NCBI GenBank assembly: GCA_000179315.1
Contig: ADZZ01000782.1
Span: 1 to 35,178, forward strand
Length of the DNA stretch: 35,178 nt
Direction of reading: 5' to 3'
DNA from: a delta proteobacterium NaphS2
GTDB taxonomy: Bacteria; Desulfobacterota; DSM-4660; Desulfatiglandales; Desulfatiglandaceae
A model generated the notes under the pieces. It was not told where the DNA came from, searched no databases, and saw only the letters and a program-made list of their open reading frames with translations. The position numbers and the translations under genes were made by a program. Numbering within the stretch: the stretch's first letter is position 1; the number at the start of each line of letters is the position of its first letter. This document shows positions 1-8,048 of the stretch, in pieces.

Positions 1-2
1 GG

Positions 3-371
3 CTGCTGACAAACTATGAGATGGACTCACAAAATCGTCTCTGCATGATATTTGTTGGCCAGGCCGAGTTGAGGCGACGGCTTTCACTGTCCGTCCATGA
101 GCCTTTGGCTCAAAGGCTTGTGGTGCGTTATCACATATCCGGTCTTGCAAAAGAGGAGTTGCTCCCTTATCTGAAACACCGGCTTGAGTTGGCCGGAACC
201 CAGATGGATCTTTTTGAACAGCCGGCTCTTGAAGCGCTTTTTCAGGCGACAAACGGTCTGCCACGCAAAATCAATCTGCTGGCACACCTCTCATTGAATG
301 TGGCGGCACTGCAGAATGCCCAGCTTGTATCGGCTGAACATATTCTTACCGCAGTGGAGGAAACGGGATAG
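3..371 (+). CDS. ExeA/GspA-type AAA ATPase of a transposon, C-terminal part (cut by window edge)
   Basis: The frame is open from the left edge and ends at a TAG at 369-371, so only the last 120 or so residues are present. The visible part begins LLTNYEMDSQ, continues with a sensor-like strand ending VGQAELRRRL, then the small helical domain typical of ExeA-like AAA ATPases (QRLVVRYHISGL, LEALFQATNGLPRKIN in the family pattern). Family members of this size commonly sit beside Mu/IS21-type DDE transposases and act as the target-selecting ATPase partner. The Walker motifs lie beyond the window. It converges with the minus-strand transposon operon at 669-2960 and probably belongs to a separate, nested element that ends near 710. 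Confidence 0.75.
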   Translation: MLTNYEMDSQNRLCMIFVGQAELRRRLSLSVHEPLAQRLVVRYHISGLAKEELLPYLKHRLELAGTQMDLFEQPALEALFQATNGLPRKINLLAHLSLNVAALQNAQLVSAEHILTAVEETG

Positions 372-473
372 TGCTAAACCTGCATAATCAGATTCGGTGA
401 AACAGAGGCGAGCTCTGCTGAGGAGCAACTCGCCAAGGGATAGCCGGATAGGCGACGACGAAATATCGTCATC

Positions 474-503
474 GGGAGGGGAGTCTTCGGGCTCCCCTTT
501 TTT
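474..503 (+). terminator. Rho-independent terminator downstream of the ExeA-type gene
   Basis: A GGGGAG/CTCCCC stem (478-483 with 492-497) closes a short loop and is followed by a run of six T. It lies about 100 bases after the ATPase stop codon on the same strand. A second hairpin without a T tract (TTGGGGC / GCCCCAA) follows at about 550-568. Apart from these two hairpins I see no gene between 372 and 668. Confidence 0.6.
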
Positions 504-668
504 ATGTGATATTTCCGAGGAGCCTTCATGCCTAAAAAAACCTCGGGGTTTGGGGCAGAGCCCCAAGGGTTTTCTCGAAACAGCACCCCGATCAGAAGAT
601 AGGCAGTCCGTCACGCATCGCCTTGCAACGATAAATCAATCAGGCAAAAACAAAATATTCTTCGTGCT

Positions 669-1286
669 TTATTGTGGACAATATCCGGTGGGATAATGTG
701 AACGGCAACAGCCGCCGGCCACAATAACACTGGTATTGTCAACGATGCACCGGGAACACACCCCATCCATAAAATCGAAGGCTTTTGACAGAAAAACCTT
801 GCACTCAAACCGGGTGAAACGCGGGTAATACTGAATAAAAAGCTTTCGGGAAAAGGCCAGTGTCAGGGAAGCGCACTGGGCCGATACTTTTTTCCCATCA
901 ATGGTAACCTGATGGGGTGACGTATCATGCTGCATCTCCTGACCGGGTTTAAAATGGTATTGTCCCGCGCGTCTTTTTTTTCGCTTCCGGATCTCGTGTT
1001 TTCTCATGATCCAGGTCAGACTTTGATAAGGAATCGTGATCTGATGGCGGCTTTCCAGTTCCTCCGCCACTCGCACGGCATTTCCTTTGCATTCCTTGAA
1101 AAGATCGCGGATTAAAGGGACATGTTCTTCATGCCGGGATTCTCTGTGGGGTGCTGCTTCATCCGGATCCTTTAAGATCTTCGTGATGGTATTTCGGCTG
1201 ACCTTGAGCGTTCGGGCGATTTTGCGCAAACTCATACCGGTATTTTTCAGTTCCAAAATGGCATCTTTTTTGGATTGTCTGATCAT
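669..1286 (-). pseudogene. IS21/Mu-type DDE transposase (IstA-like), C-terminally truncated
   Basis: The ORF is 205 residues; intact relatives are usually 400-500. The N-terminus carries a helix-turn-helix (MSLRKIARTLKVSRNTITKI, about residues 18-37). The start of the RNase H-like catalytic core follows: MQHDTSPHQVTIDGKK holds the first Asp and DNTSVIVAGG the second. Family similarity then ends abruptly at about 711 and the last residues are read out of a transposon-end sequence, so the last acidic residue and C-terminal domain are missing. The start ATG overlaps the stop of the ParB-like gene (ATGA at 1283-1286), showing it is the last gene of a translationally coupled operon. It should be inactive. 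Confidence 0.75.
672..710. repeat. Probable terminal inverted-repeat end of the left (ExeA-carrying) transposon
   Basis: Read on the minus strand this stretch starts TGTTGCCGTTCACATTATCC and sits exactly where the transposase reading frame at 711-1286 stops matching its family. IS21/Mu-type transposons typically end in TGT/ACA, and on the plus strand this end closes with CAACA at 706-710. I infer that the left element ends here and is inserted in the transposase gene of the second element. The other end is outside the window, so the target duplication cannot be checked. Confidence 0.4.
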
Positions 1287-2167
1287 GGCTCTATCTCTTT
1301 TTTGAGTTTTGCCGCCTGATTTTCGACTTTGTTCACCCAGGCTTTCAGGGTTTGTTTCTTAAATGGATCGCTTTTTGGATAATGGACATGGGAAACGGTT
1401 TTCAGCAGACGTCCGAGCACAGCATATACCATTTTAATATCCTTGAACCATTTGCCTTCCGGTCCGTCATGAATCTCCTTGGCCTGTTCGGATTGGATTC
1501 TTTCATTTTGAACCTTTATGAAAAGAAAGGGATTTTCCAGCATGCGGTCTCGAACAGACCGGTTGCTTTTTTGGTAATGTTCGTAAAAATGGGCCAGTTC
1601 CCTCGTGGATAAAGGTTCATTTTCCAGGTGGGCCATCAGTTTTTGTGCGTCTTTAATGTTGGCGCGCGCCAACGGCGCCATGACACGGCTGGCACTCCAG
1701 GTTGAAAGCGTTCCTGAAATCACGGCTTTCAAAATATTTTCAGGCAGGGCCTCAACCAGATCAAGCCGTCGTTTCACAAAACTTTTGTCGCGTCCTATCC
1801 GGGCTGCGATATGGGAGAGGCTGCACCCGAACCGCCGATGTAATTCCTGAAGCAAAACCGACTGCTCAATGGCTTCCCATTGCCGTTCATTGGTTTTGGC
1901 CAAAAGCGAAAACATGGCATTTTGTTCGTTTTCTTCTGATAAATGGACACATATTTGGTCCTTTCCGCAGGCACGAAGCGCTCGAACACGCAAGTACCCA
2001 TCAACCAGAATCAGTTTGTCTTTCTCTGTAACAACCAGGGCCGGAACGATTTGCCCGTAAGTTTCGATGGAATCCCGCAATTGCTTTAAAGCCTGGTGGT
2101 TCATGATCCGGCAATGAGCGTAGCGCAATTCCAGCAGATGAATATCAACTGTTCGGGTTGATCCCAC
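1283..2167 (-). CDS. ParB/RepB/Spo0J-like protein of a transposon
   Basis: An N-terminal ParB-like nuclease-fold domain is recognisable (LRYAHCRIMNHQALKQLRDS ... LVVTEKDKLILVDGYLRVRAL; the DGYLRVRAL stretch matches the GxxRxxA nucleotide-binding motif). It is followed by a KorB/ParB-type helix-turn-helix (CSLSHIAARIGRDKSFVKRR). ParB-family proteins bind specific DNA sites; here the gene lies inside a transposase operon with no parA, so a role in transposon regulation or end binding is more likely than plasmid partition. I chose the GTG at 2167 because a GGGAG ribosome-binding site precedes it at good spacing; a TTG at 2206 is the longer alternative. It overlaps the winged-helix gene by about 20 bases and the transposase by four. 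Confidence 0.7.
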   Translation of the reverse strand: MGSTRTVDIHLLELRYAHCRIMNHQALKQLRDSIETYGQIVPALVVTEKDKLILVDGYLRVRALRACGKDQICVHLSEENEQNAMFSLLAKTNERQWEAIEQSVLLQELHRRFGCSLSHIAARIGRDKSFVKRRLDLVEALPENILKAVISGTLSTWSASRVMAPLARANIKDAQKLMAHLENEPLSTRELAHFYEHYQKSNRSVRDRMLENPFLFIKVQNERIQSEQAKEIHDGPEGKWFKDIKMVYAVLGRLLKTVSHVHYPKSDPFKKQTLKAWVNKVENQAAKLKKEIEP

Positions 2168-2564
2168 GTCCTTTCTCCCGAATGATTTCCTGTACGGTTT
2201 CTCCAAGACTGAACCATCCCCCGTTCCGGACTTCCTTCACAGGTTTCACGATCACTGGACGATCCGGAAGGGAAAGCACCTGAAACACACGGCCGTCAAA
2301 TCCAATCAGGTCCTTGGCCAGCAAGCGATTACGGGCATTGATATATTGATCTGCATCCACCCTTAGAATCCGGCGGATTTTGTCGTAGCCGTAATAAGAC
2401 AGCCCGTTTTTGTCAGATACCACCACCAGAAAAATGTAGAGCAGCAGTTCAATATGACTCAGGCTCTCCCAAAAACCCTTTCGCAAAAAGCGATGTTCAA
2501 TAAAGGCAAAACCGCCGGCGATTTTGCGTATTCGTTTTGGAAAAAGAGGCTTTTTAACCATCAT
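2145..2564 (-). CDS. Small winged-helix-like protein of the ParB-containing transposon
   Basis: 139 residues starting MMVKKPLFPK at an ATG preceded by a strong GGAGG. The ATG overlaps the TGA of the upstream zinc-finger gene. The middle (FWESLSHIELLLYIFLVVVS ... SYYGYDKIRRILRVDADQYI ... FQVLSLPDRPVIV) has the helix-helix-strand-strand layout of a winged helix such as those in replication initiators or regulators, but I cannot name a family. Its position between a zinc-finger and a ParB-like gene in one overlapping operon suggests DNA binding at transposon ends or autoregulation; that is inference. Confidence 0.5.
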   Translation of the reverse strand: MMVKKPLFPKRIRKIAGGFAFIEHRFLRKGFWESLSHIELLLYIFLVVVSDKNGLSYYGYDKIRRILRVDADQYINARNRLLAKDLIGFDGRVFQVLSLPDRPVIVKPVKEVRNGGWFSLGETVQEIIREKGRGINPNS

Positions 2565-2960
2565 GTGAACACCTCCGGAACAGTTTGTGGATGATTGCCG
2601 TAGCCTCGGCGGGGAAAATCTTTCACAATAACACCCCATGAGCCGCAAAAACGGCATCTCGGACCCACGCCGGACCACCTGGAGGGCACCTTATCACCGG
2701 ATGACGGGGGTGTTGAACCCTGATCATCCACGGTTTTTTTACTTTTTTTTATTCTTCGCCGACGTTCCGCCCTCCGATGGGCTTTGCGGCCTTTTTCTGT
2801 TTGCCGGTAACGGCGTTGTGCTTGTCGTCGCTGTTCCGTGCGGGCTTGTTCACGACATTGATCGCTACAGTACGCCTGGCCTCTGAAACAGCTCCGGCAC
2901 ACATGGAAAATGAATCCACAACTTTTACACTGGATTTTTTTTTAGAAGCCTTAAGGGCAT
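2561..2960 (-). pseudogene. Zinc-finger protein, first gene of the transposon operon; frameshift at an A9 tract
   Basis: Reading from the ATG at 2960 gives MPLRLLKK, then a run of nine A (plus-strand T9 at 2935-2943) throws the frame. With one A fewer the frame continues KIQCKSCGFIFHVCRSCF, giving Cys pairs CKSC and CRSC followed by YCSDQCREQAR, a very basic middle (QRRYRQTEKGRKAHRRAERR) and another Cys pair near the C-terminus (CRFC). The stop overlaps the start of the winged-helix gene. The shift is either a loss-of-function mutation or a site of transcriptional slippage, which long A runs are known to cause in IS elements. Without slippage a short product could start at the GTG at 2902. 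Confidence 0.5.
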
Positions 2961-3051
2961 GACGCCTTTGATCTTGAAAAGGATCAAAAGCAGACCTATG
3001 ATGGGTATGCTTTATATTGTCCGGGGAAGACGGTCTGCTTCTGTTTTTCCC

Positions 3052-3086
3052 AAAAAAAGAGGCCCGAAGCGGCAACTTCGGGCCTT
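3052..3086 (-). terminator. Rho-independent terminator on the minus strand
   Basis: AGGCCCGAAG pairs with CTTCGGGCCT around a six-base loop (3060-3085), and on the minus strand it is followed by TCTTTTTTT (3052-3059). It would stop leftward transcription entering the ParB-transposon operon from the right. The ISAzo13 element begins directly beside it, so the gene it originally served is no longer adjacent. Confidence 0.65.
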
Positions 3087-4377
3087 AGAGTCTGTCCGTT
3101 AATAACTTGAACATTTAGGGCGAATAGAATAGTTCCATTCGCCATGAAAATCGGCCTTAAACAAATTGACGTTCTCAAGTTCGGTGTCAGTTACTTTGAT
3201 CCCCTTTGGATAACTGTTGGAGTCAATCTCAGCCTGAATCTTAAGGCCTTGTCGAGTGGTTGTGTTGGCTATCAGATTCACAATTACCTCGTGACTCGTC
3301 AACGGCTTGCCACGCCAATTCATGCTGATATGACTGAACATTCGATGTTCAATTTTATTCCATTTGCTTGTGCCAGGAGGGAGATGGCACACGGAGATTT
3401 CAAGACCTTGGTCATCTGCAAACCGTTGAAGTTCAATTTTCCAAAGCCGAATTCGATATCCGTTACTACCGCCTCCATCCGCCGTTATGAGAAGTTGTTT
3501 TGCTTCCGGATAAGTTTGCTGGCCCATTCTTTTCCACCAACGACGGATACTCTCGACAGCAAAGGATGATGTGTCATGATCAATGCCAACGCTGACCCAG
3601 CCAACATTTGCTGTCTGATCATATACACCATATGGGTTAACCTTGCCCAAATTTTTGTCAGCAAAATCGTGTACTCGGACAGAATCCGGTTGTCCTTTTG
3701 GTTGCCATTCCCGGCCTGCGTTTTTAAAATCTCCAACAAGCTCCTTTTTCTTGGTGTCAACAGAAATAACCGGTTGGTTATTCTCCTGAAATACTTTTAC
3801 CTGGTTGTAAATATAGCGAAACTGGGCATCGCGGTCCGGATGACGGGAACCTTCACGAACCTTGCGGTTCGCTTGGAGACTGTAACCCAAATCGGCCAAC
3901 AGTTCCGATACCTTTTGCCGACCGATTTTGTGCCCCATAACCTGCAAAGCTCTCGACAGCTGCCTCGTGCTTTTGCATGTCCAGCGCAGTGGCGATTCGG
4001 GATCGCCTCGGGTGGTTGGTTCAACCATCCCTTCCAAGTCACGAAGGATGATCGGGTTGACCTTGGTAATAGGTTTTCGACCACCCCCTCTGGCCCGTGT
4101 TCGATTGGTAGCAGGCTTTGCAGCATTTGACGGTTCAATTTCTTTGAGGCCCTGATAAATAGTTGTTCTTGAAAGGCCTGTAGCCTTGGAAACAGCTGAT
4201 ATACCACCACGACCAAGAGATTTTGCCTCTGCGGCAGCCCACAGGCGACGGCCTTTTTCATCAAGAATTGGAAGGAGCGTATTAAACTTTTCATTCACTA
4301 TCGGTTCGATTTTATTTTCCATAAATTACCGATAGCATAATGACGCTATTTGTTCAAGTTATTTATGGACAGATTCT
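3087..4377 (-). mobile_element. ISAzo13-family insertion sequence, apparently complete
   Basis: The ends form an imperfect inverted repeat of about 30 bases: from 3087 AGAGTCTGTCCGTTAATAAC and, on the minus strand from 4377, AGAATCTGTCCATAAATAAC, both followed by TTGAACA. The single transposase gene fills the element. A clear target-site duplication could not be identified; CCTT occurs at both flanks (3083-3086 and 4380-4383) but that is too short to trust. Confidence 0.8.
3099..4322 (-). CDS. ISAzo13-family transposase
   Basis: 407 residues, the usual length for this family. An N-terminal helix-turn-helix (GGISAVSKATGLSRTTIYQG, about residues 39-58) is followed by a basic linker and a DDE core. 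I read the acidic triad as Asp189 (VISVDTKKKELVG), Asp282 (LLITADGGGSNG) and Glu325 (WNKIEHRMFSH). The conserved segments LRWTCKSTRQLS and VNPYGVYD are typical of ISAzo13 transposases. The frame is intact and both ends of the element are present, so it may be active. It reads leftward, towards the ParB transposon. Confidence 0.9.
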   Translation of the reverse strand: MENKIEPIVNEKFNTLLPILDEKGRRLWAAAEAKSLGRGGISAVSKATGLSRTTIYQGLKEIEPSNAAKPATNRTRARGGGRKPITKVNPIILRDLEGMVEPTTRGDPESPLRWTCKSTRQLSRALQVMGHKIGRQKVSELLADLGYSLQANRKVREGSRHPDRDAQFRYIYNQVKVFQENNQPVISVDTKKKELVGDFKNAGREWQPKGQPDSVRVHDFADKNLGKVNPYGVYDQTANVGWVSVGIDHDTSSFAVESIRRWWKRMGQQTYPEAKQLLITADGGGSNGYRIRLWKIELQRFADDQGLEISVCHLPPGTSKWNKIEHRMFSHISMNWRGKPLTSHEVIVNLIANTTTRQGLKIQAEIDSNSYPKGIKVTDTELENVNLFKADFHGEWNYSIRPKCSSY

Positions 4378-4649
4378 TACCTTTTTTAATAAATCAGACC
4401 CCCCATCGCTCAGTGGGTCTATATTAACTCCCCAAAATCATACCCGAAAATGGAACCAAATGCAGATTTTCCACATAACTCCACGAAAGTAAACTGAATC
4501 TCTCTTCCGCTGTCTTTTTTTCGTTCAATATTTTCGCGTGTCTTGATCCCGTTCAAAACTGTCTCCCACAACAGAAACCCATCCGTGAACCAGTTTCGCT
4601 CAAGGGATCTAAGTCTCGGCAGACCACACAACTCCAATTGAGGTTTAAG
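4378..4649. other. Intergenic stretch between ISAzo13 and the truncated IS21 element
   Basis: About 270 bases with no recognisable gene. A 72-codon minus-strand frame (4419-4637) is open but resembles no family I know and lacks a good ribosome-binding site. The 5' end of the IS21-type element is missing on this side, so this stretch is probably debris from an earlier deletion. Confidence 0.4.
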
Positions 4650-5266
4650 TTCAAAGCCCCAATGGTTCAGTTTTCATTAGCAAGGCTGGTTCGGTTAAGA
4701 TTAGCGTTGAAGGCAAGGTGGATAAATACTCCACGGTCATGGTGGATAAGAATCGATATTCGGTCCCAACAGCGTATGCCTATTGTAAAGTCCGTGTGGT
4801 TTTATATGTGGATGAGGTGGAGATATTTTACGGAAGCAAAAAAATCGCATCACATGGGCGACTTTTTGGGAACAACAAATGGAGTCTTCTCCCTGAGCAT
4901 TATCTTGAACTGATTTTAAAGCGGCCCCAGGCATTTGAATCAGCCCGTGTTATCAGGCAATGGCGTTCGAACTGGCCTGTTTGTCTGGAACGGCTTTTGG
5001 ATAAATTCTGCCAAAAGCAGGGATATACCAAAGGTGTCAAGGAGTTCATTCTGGTTTTGATGCTTTACAAAGGCCACTCTGCCGAAGCCATCGAATCGGC
5101 AGTTGAGACGGCGCTATCATCGGGGGCGGGCTCCAGCCAGGCCGTTAAACACATCTTAATCCATAGAGAATGTGGCAGGGATCAATCGTTTTCAGCCCTG
5201 GAAAACTGGCAGACCTTTCCGGCTCCGGACGTATCCATTTACGGACAGATCGGAGGTGGACGATGA
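4650..5266 (+). pseudogene. istA: IS21-family transposase IstA, C-terminal fragment
   Basis: Similarity to the C-terminal Mu-transposase beta-barrel region of IstA is clear from DKYSTVMVDKNRYSVPTAYA onward; the motif D(K/R)NxYSVP is diagnostic. The frame is open only from about 4650, after a TAA, so the helix-turn-helix and whole DDE catalytic domain are gone. An ATG at 4718 exists but is not the original start. The stop TGA at 5264-5266 overlaps the istB ATG (ATGA), preserving the normal istA-istB coupling. The fragment cannot catalyse transposition. Confidence 0.8.
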
Positions 5267-6018
5267 ACGCCGGTATGAAAGCACTCTTAATTGAGAATCT
5301 CAAAAAATTGAAACTGTCCACGATGCTCCGTGAGCTGGAGGGCGTGATCCGTCAAGCGAATCAGGAGAGCCTGAGTTATGAGGAATTCCTTTTAAATCTG
5401 AGTGAGGCCGAAGTTCAGACCCGACAGGAGAATGGCCGCAAAAGGCGACTGCAGGAGGCCAAATTCCCCATCTTAAAGCCAATGGAAACATTCGATTTTG
5501 ATGCAGCTCCCGGACTGGACGTCCGGCTCATGAAGGAGCTTGCCAATTGCGATTACGTGAAAAAAAGCCGCAATATAATTTTTGCTGGGAAAAGCGGCGC
5601 CGGGAAAACGCACCTATCCACAGCTTTGGGCATGGAGGCTTGCAAGCAGGGAATCAGGTCCCGTTTTGTCACCGGCTGCGGCCTAGCCAATGAACTTATT
5701 GAAGCCAGAGATGAAAAACAGTTAGGCCGAGCAGTCAAACGGTATGCCTCTTACGGACTGCTCATTATTGATGAACTGGGATACATTCCTTTTTCCAAGG
5801 AAGGGGCACAGCTGATTTTCCAAATATTGGCGGAACGTCACGAAAGAAAATCCGTCATCATAACCACCAATAAGGGATTTGGAGACTGGACGGAAATATT
5901 TGGTGATCCCAGTATGACGGCAGCGCTGCTGGATCGGGTAACGCATAAGGCCCACATCATCAATTGCGACTGGGACAGTTACCGTTTAAAGGAAACATTG
6001 AAAAGGAGCCCCAAATGA
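5263..6018 (+). CDS. istB: IS21-family helper ATPase IstB
   Basis: 251 residues, full family length. It starts MNAGMKALLIENL at an ATG preceded by CGGAGGTGG. The N-terminal helical domain (about 1-75) is followed by an AAA+ core with Walker A GKSGAGKT (109-116) and Walker B LLIIDELG (166-173); sensor 1 is IITTNKG (199-205). IstB is the target-selecting ATPase that assembles on DNA and stimulates IstA. Here its partner gene is only a fragment, so it could work only on a related element elsewhere. Its stop overlaps the start of a small third ORF. Confidence 0.93.
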   Translation: MNAGMKALLIENLKKLKLSTMLRELEGVIRQANQESLSYEEFLLNLSEAEVQTRQENGRKRRLQEAKFPILKPMETFDFDAAPGLDVRLMKELANCDYVKKSRNIIFAGKSGAGKTHLSTALGMEACKQGIRSRFVTGCGLANELIEARDEKQLGRAVKRYASYGLLIIDELGYIPFSKEGAQLIFQILAERHERKSVIITTNKGFGDWTEIFGDPSMTAALLDRVTHKAHIINCDWDSYRLKETLKRSPK

Positions 6019-6170
6019 AAGAAATCACTATATACAATACGTTAAAGGGCAGGCTGGAAACAGTCAGTTTTGAGTTTACAGATGAAAACACCACCTGGTT
6101 TGATAACCTTGAGGATTACTATATTTACAGCAATTCCCGGTTGCTGTTGAAAGGCCCAATATCAGTGTAA
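6015..6170 (+). CDS. Small third ORF coupled to istB
   Basis: 51 residues starting MKEITIYNTLKGRLETVSFE. The ATG lies in an ATGA overlap with the istB stop, and the istB 3' end supplies a ribosome-binding site (AAAAGGAG). The composition is normal for a real protein (mixed acidic/aromatic, no low complexity), but I do not recognise a domain. Standard IS21 elements have two genes, so this may be an accessory gene of a subgroup or a chance coupled frame. Confidence 0.4.
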   Translation: MKEITIYNTLKGRLETVSFEFTDENTTWFDNLEDYYIYSNSRLLLKGPISV

Positions 6171-6328
6171 CTTGAAATTCGCTTTTCGTAAAGCCTTGGC
6201 ATTGAAAGTTCTTGAAAAAGCGCATTATGGAGTTCTTTTTCAAAAAAAAGCGTCAAAACTGCAAATAAATTTCAGGAAAACCTGGACATTTGGCGAACGA
6301 TGGTTCATGATTCACTCCCATAAATGTC

Positions 6329-7678
6329 ATGAAACATCAAAGCCAACAGAAAAAGGGAAGGTTAGCTTCTCGAAAGTATCTTAGTGCTGATCCACTGTTC
6401 GAGGGTCTGCATAAAGATTTTTTGGGAGTATCGGACTACCGTGAGGGTAATCCGGAAATATCAATGGCAGACGCCTTGATGTCTGGCTTTGCCGTTTTCT
6501 CTCTCAAAGATCCGTCCCTGCTTGCTTTTGACAAACGAAGACAAGCCGCTGAGAATTTAGAAAGCATTTATCATGTAGAAAGTATACCTTGTGACTCGCA
6601 GATGCGAACGATTCTGGATGAAGTAGACCCTGTGGAAATTCGACCTGCGTATAAGAATATTTTTAGTAAATTGCAAAGAGGCAAAGCTCTGGAGCGCCTG
6701 GCTTTCTTCCAGGGATGCTATCTGTTATCTTTGGACGGAACAGGCTACTTTTCCTCGAAGAAAATTTTCTCTGATAATTGTCTGCAAAAAGTAAACAAAA
6801 AGACCGGCGAAATCACCTATTACCAACAGATGCTGGGGGCGGCAATTGTTCATCCCGATCTCAAAGAGGTCATTCCGTTAGCCCCGGAGTTCATAATCAA
6901 ACAAGACGGCCAAAGCAAGAACGATTGTGAGCGTAATGCCGCAAAACGTTTCTTCGACAGTCTTAGAAAGGACCATCCACACCTGCCCGTTATCATTACC
7001 GAAGATGCCCTAAGTTCGAATGCGCCACACATAAGGGAGGCGGAAAAATACAATCTTCATTACATTCTGGGTGTGAAGAAGGGGGATCATCCTTTCCTGT
7101 TCAGAAAAGTGGAAGAGGCACAAGAAAATGGCGAAGCTGTTCAATTTGAATTGGTCGATAATGATAATCCGCAAAAAACGCATCGTTTCCTTTTCGTTAA
7201 CCACCTCCCCCTGAATGAATCAAATCAGGATTTGCTGATCAATTTCCTGGAATACTGGGAAATCACGTCAGAAAAGACGCAACATTTCAGCTGGGTTACT
7301 GATTTTACCATAACAAAGGGAAACTCTTATGAACTTATGCGAGGCGGTCGTGCACGCTGGAAAATAGAAAATGAGACGTTCAATACCCTCAAGAATCAAG
7401 GCTATCATTTCGGTCATAACTATGGGCTCGGAAAGAAAAATCTGAGTGTAGTTTTTGTGATGCTCATGATGTTGGCCTTTTTGGTTGACCAAACACAGCA
7501 GCTCTGTTGTCCCCTGTTTCGAGCTACATGGCATAAGATGGGTAGCAAACGAGAACTTTGGGATCGTATGCGATCCTTGTTTAGAGATTTTGCGTTCAAA
7601 TCGATGAGGATGCTTTACGAAGCCCTTTTTTACGGGATGAAATTCCAACCGCCGATAATTTTATATGATGACGATTGA
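6329..7678 (+). CDS. IS4-superfamily DDE transposase
   Basis: 449 residues with an intact frame. The DDE triad can be placed at Asp136 (LLSLDGTGYFSS), Asp226 (VIITEDALSS) and Glu347 (RARWKIENETFNTLKN), with the long beta-strand insertion between the second Asp and the Glu that is typical of IS4-like enzymes. The tail KNQGYHFGHNYGLGKKNLS resembles transposases placed in the unclassified ISNCY/ISDol1-like groups, but I cannot assign the family firmly. No convincing inverted repeats were found; a 14-base direct repeat (AAAAAAAGCGTCAA at 6243-6256 and 7702-7715) brackets the gene. The start ATG lacks a strong ribosome-binding site. Confidence 0.82.
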   Translation: MKHQSQQKKGRLASRKYLSADPLFEGLHKDFLGVSDYREGNPEISMADALMSGFAVFSLKDPSLLAFDKRRQAAENLESIYHVESIPCDSQMRTILDEVDPVEIRPAYKNIFSKLQRGKALERLAFFQGCYLLSLDGTGYFSSKKIFSDNCLQKVNKKTGEITYYQQMLGAAIVHPDLKEVIPLAPEFIIKQDGQSKNDCERNAAKRFFDSLRKDHPHLPVIITEDALSSNAPHIREAEKYNLHYILGVKKGDHPFLFRKVEEAQENGEAVQFELVDNDNPQKTHRFLFVNHLPLNESNQDLLINFLEYWEITSEKTQHFSWVTDFTITKGNSYELMRGGRARWKIENETFNTLKNQGYHFGHNYGLGKKNLSVVFVMLMMLAFLVDQTQQLCCPLFRATWHKMGSKRELWDRMRSLFRDFAFKSMRMLYEALFYGMKFQPPIILYDDD

Positions 7679-8019
7679 ATGCAAGATGCACTATACCAAT
7701 GAAAAAAAGCGTCAATTCCAGAAAAATTGGTATTTGCCGGTAAGGGACATCTGTGCGGTAAATCATATGGGATTGGTTTTAGGTCTTTTTTTTGCCCCTT
7801 GTTTCATCAAAAATTGACCGGCCAAACGAGGAATTTCAGCTAATTCTCAGCAAGGCTCTTTGACAGCGGTATCTATTTTGTAGAAATGTTAAGAAATAGA
7901 CTCAGTAGCGACGCGGTCGGGAATTGCTGCTATATTTACAGGATCGCAGATGCGTTCGGCGGACTCCTGGTCCAAGAAACCGGATATACTTATCCGATTC
8001 TATAGGGCGTACCGAAATA
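7679..8019. other. Intergenic stretch between two IS elements
   Basis: About 340 bases with no recognisable gene on either strand. The only structures seen are an ACCAAT/ATTGGT pair near 7695-7732 and a short CGGAT/ATCCG hairpin near 7981-7996. Confidence 0.4.
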
Positions 8020-8048
8020 GTTGATACCGAAAAAAGTGCTTGACAAGT

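Noticed and set aside
6243-7715. 14-base direct repeat flanking the IS4-superfamily gene taken as a target duplication
   Set aside because: It is longer than duplications made by such elements, is mostly an A run, and no inverted repeats lie inside it.
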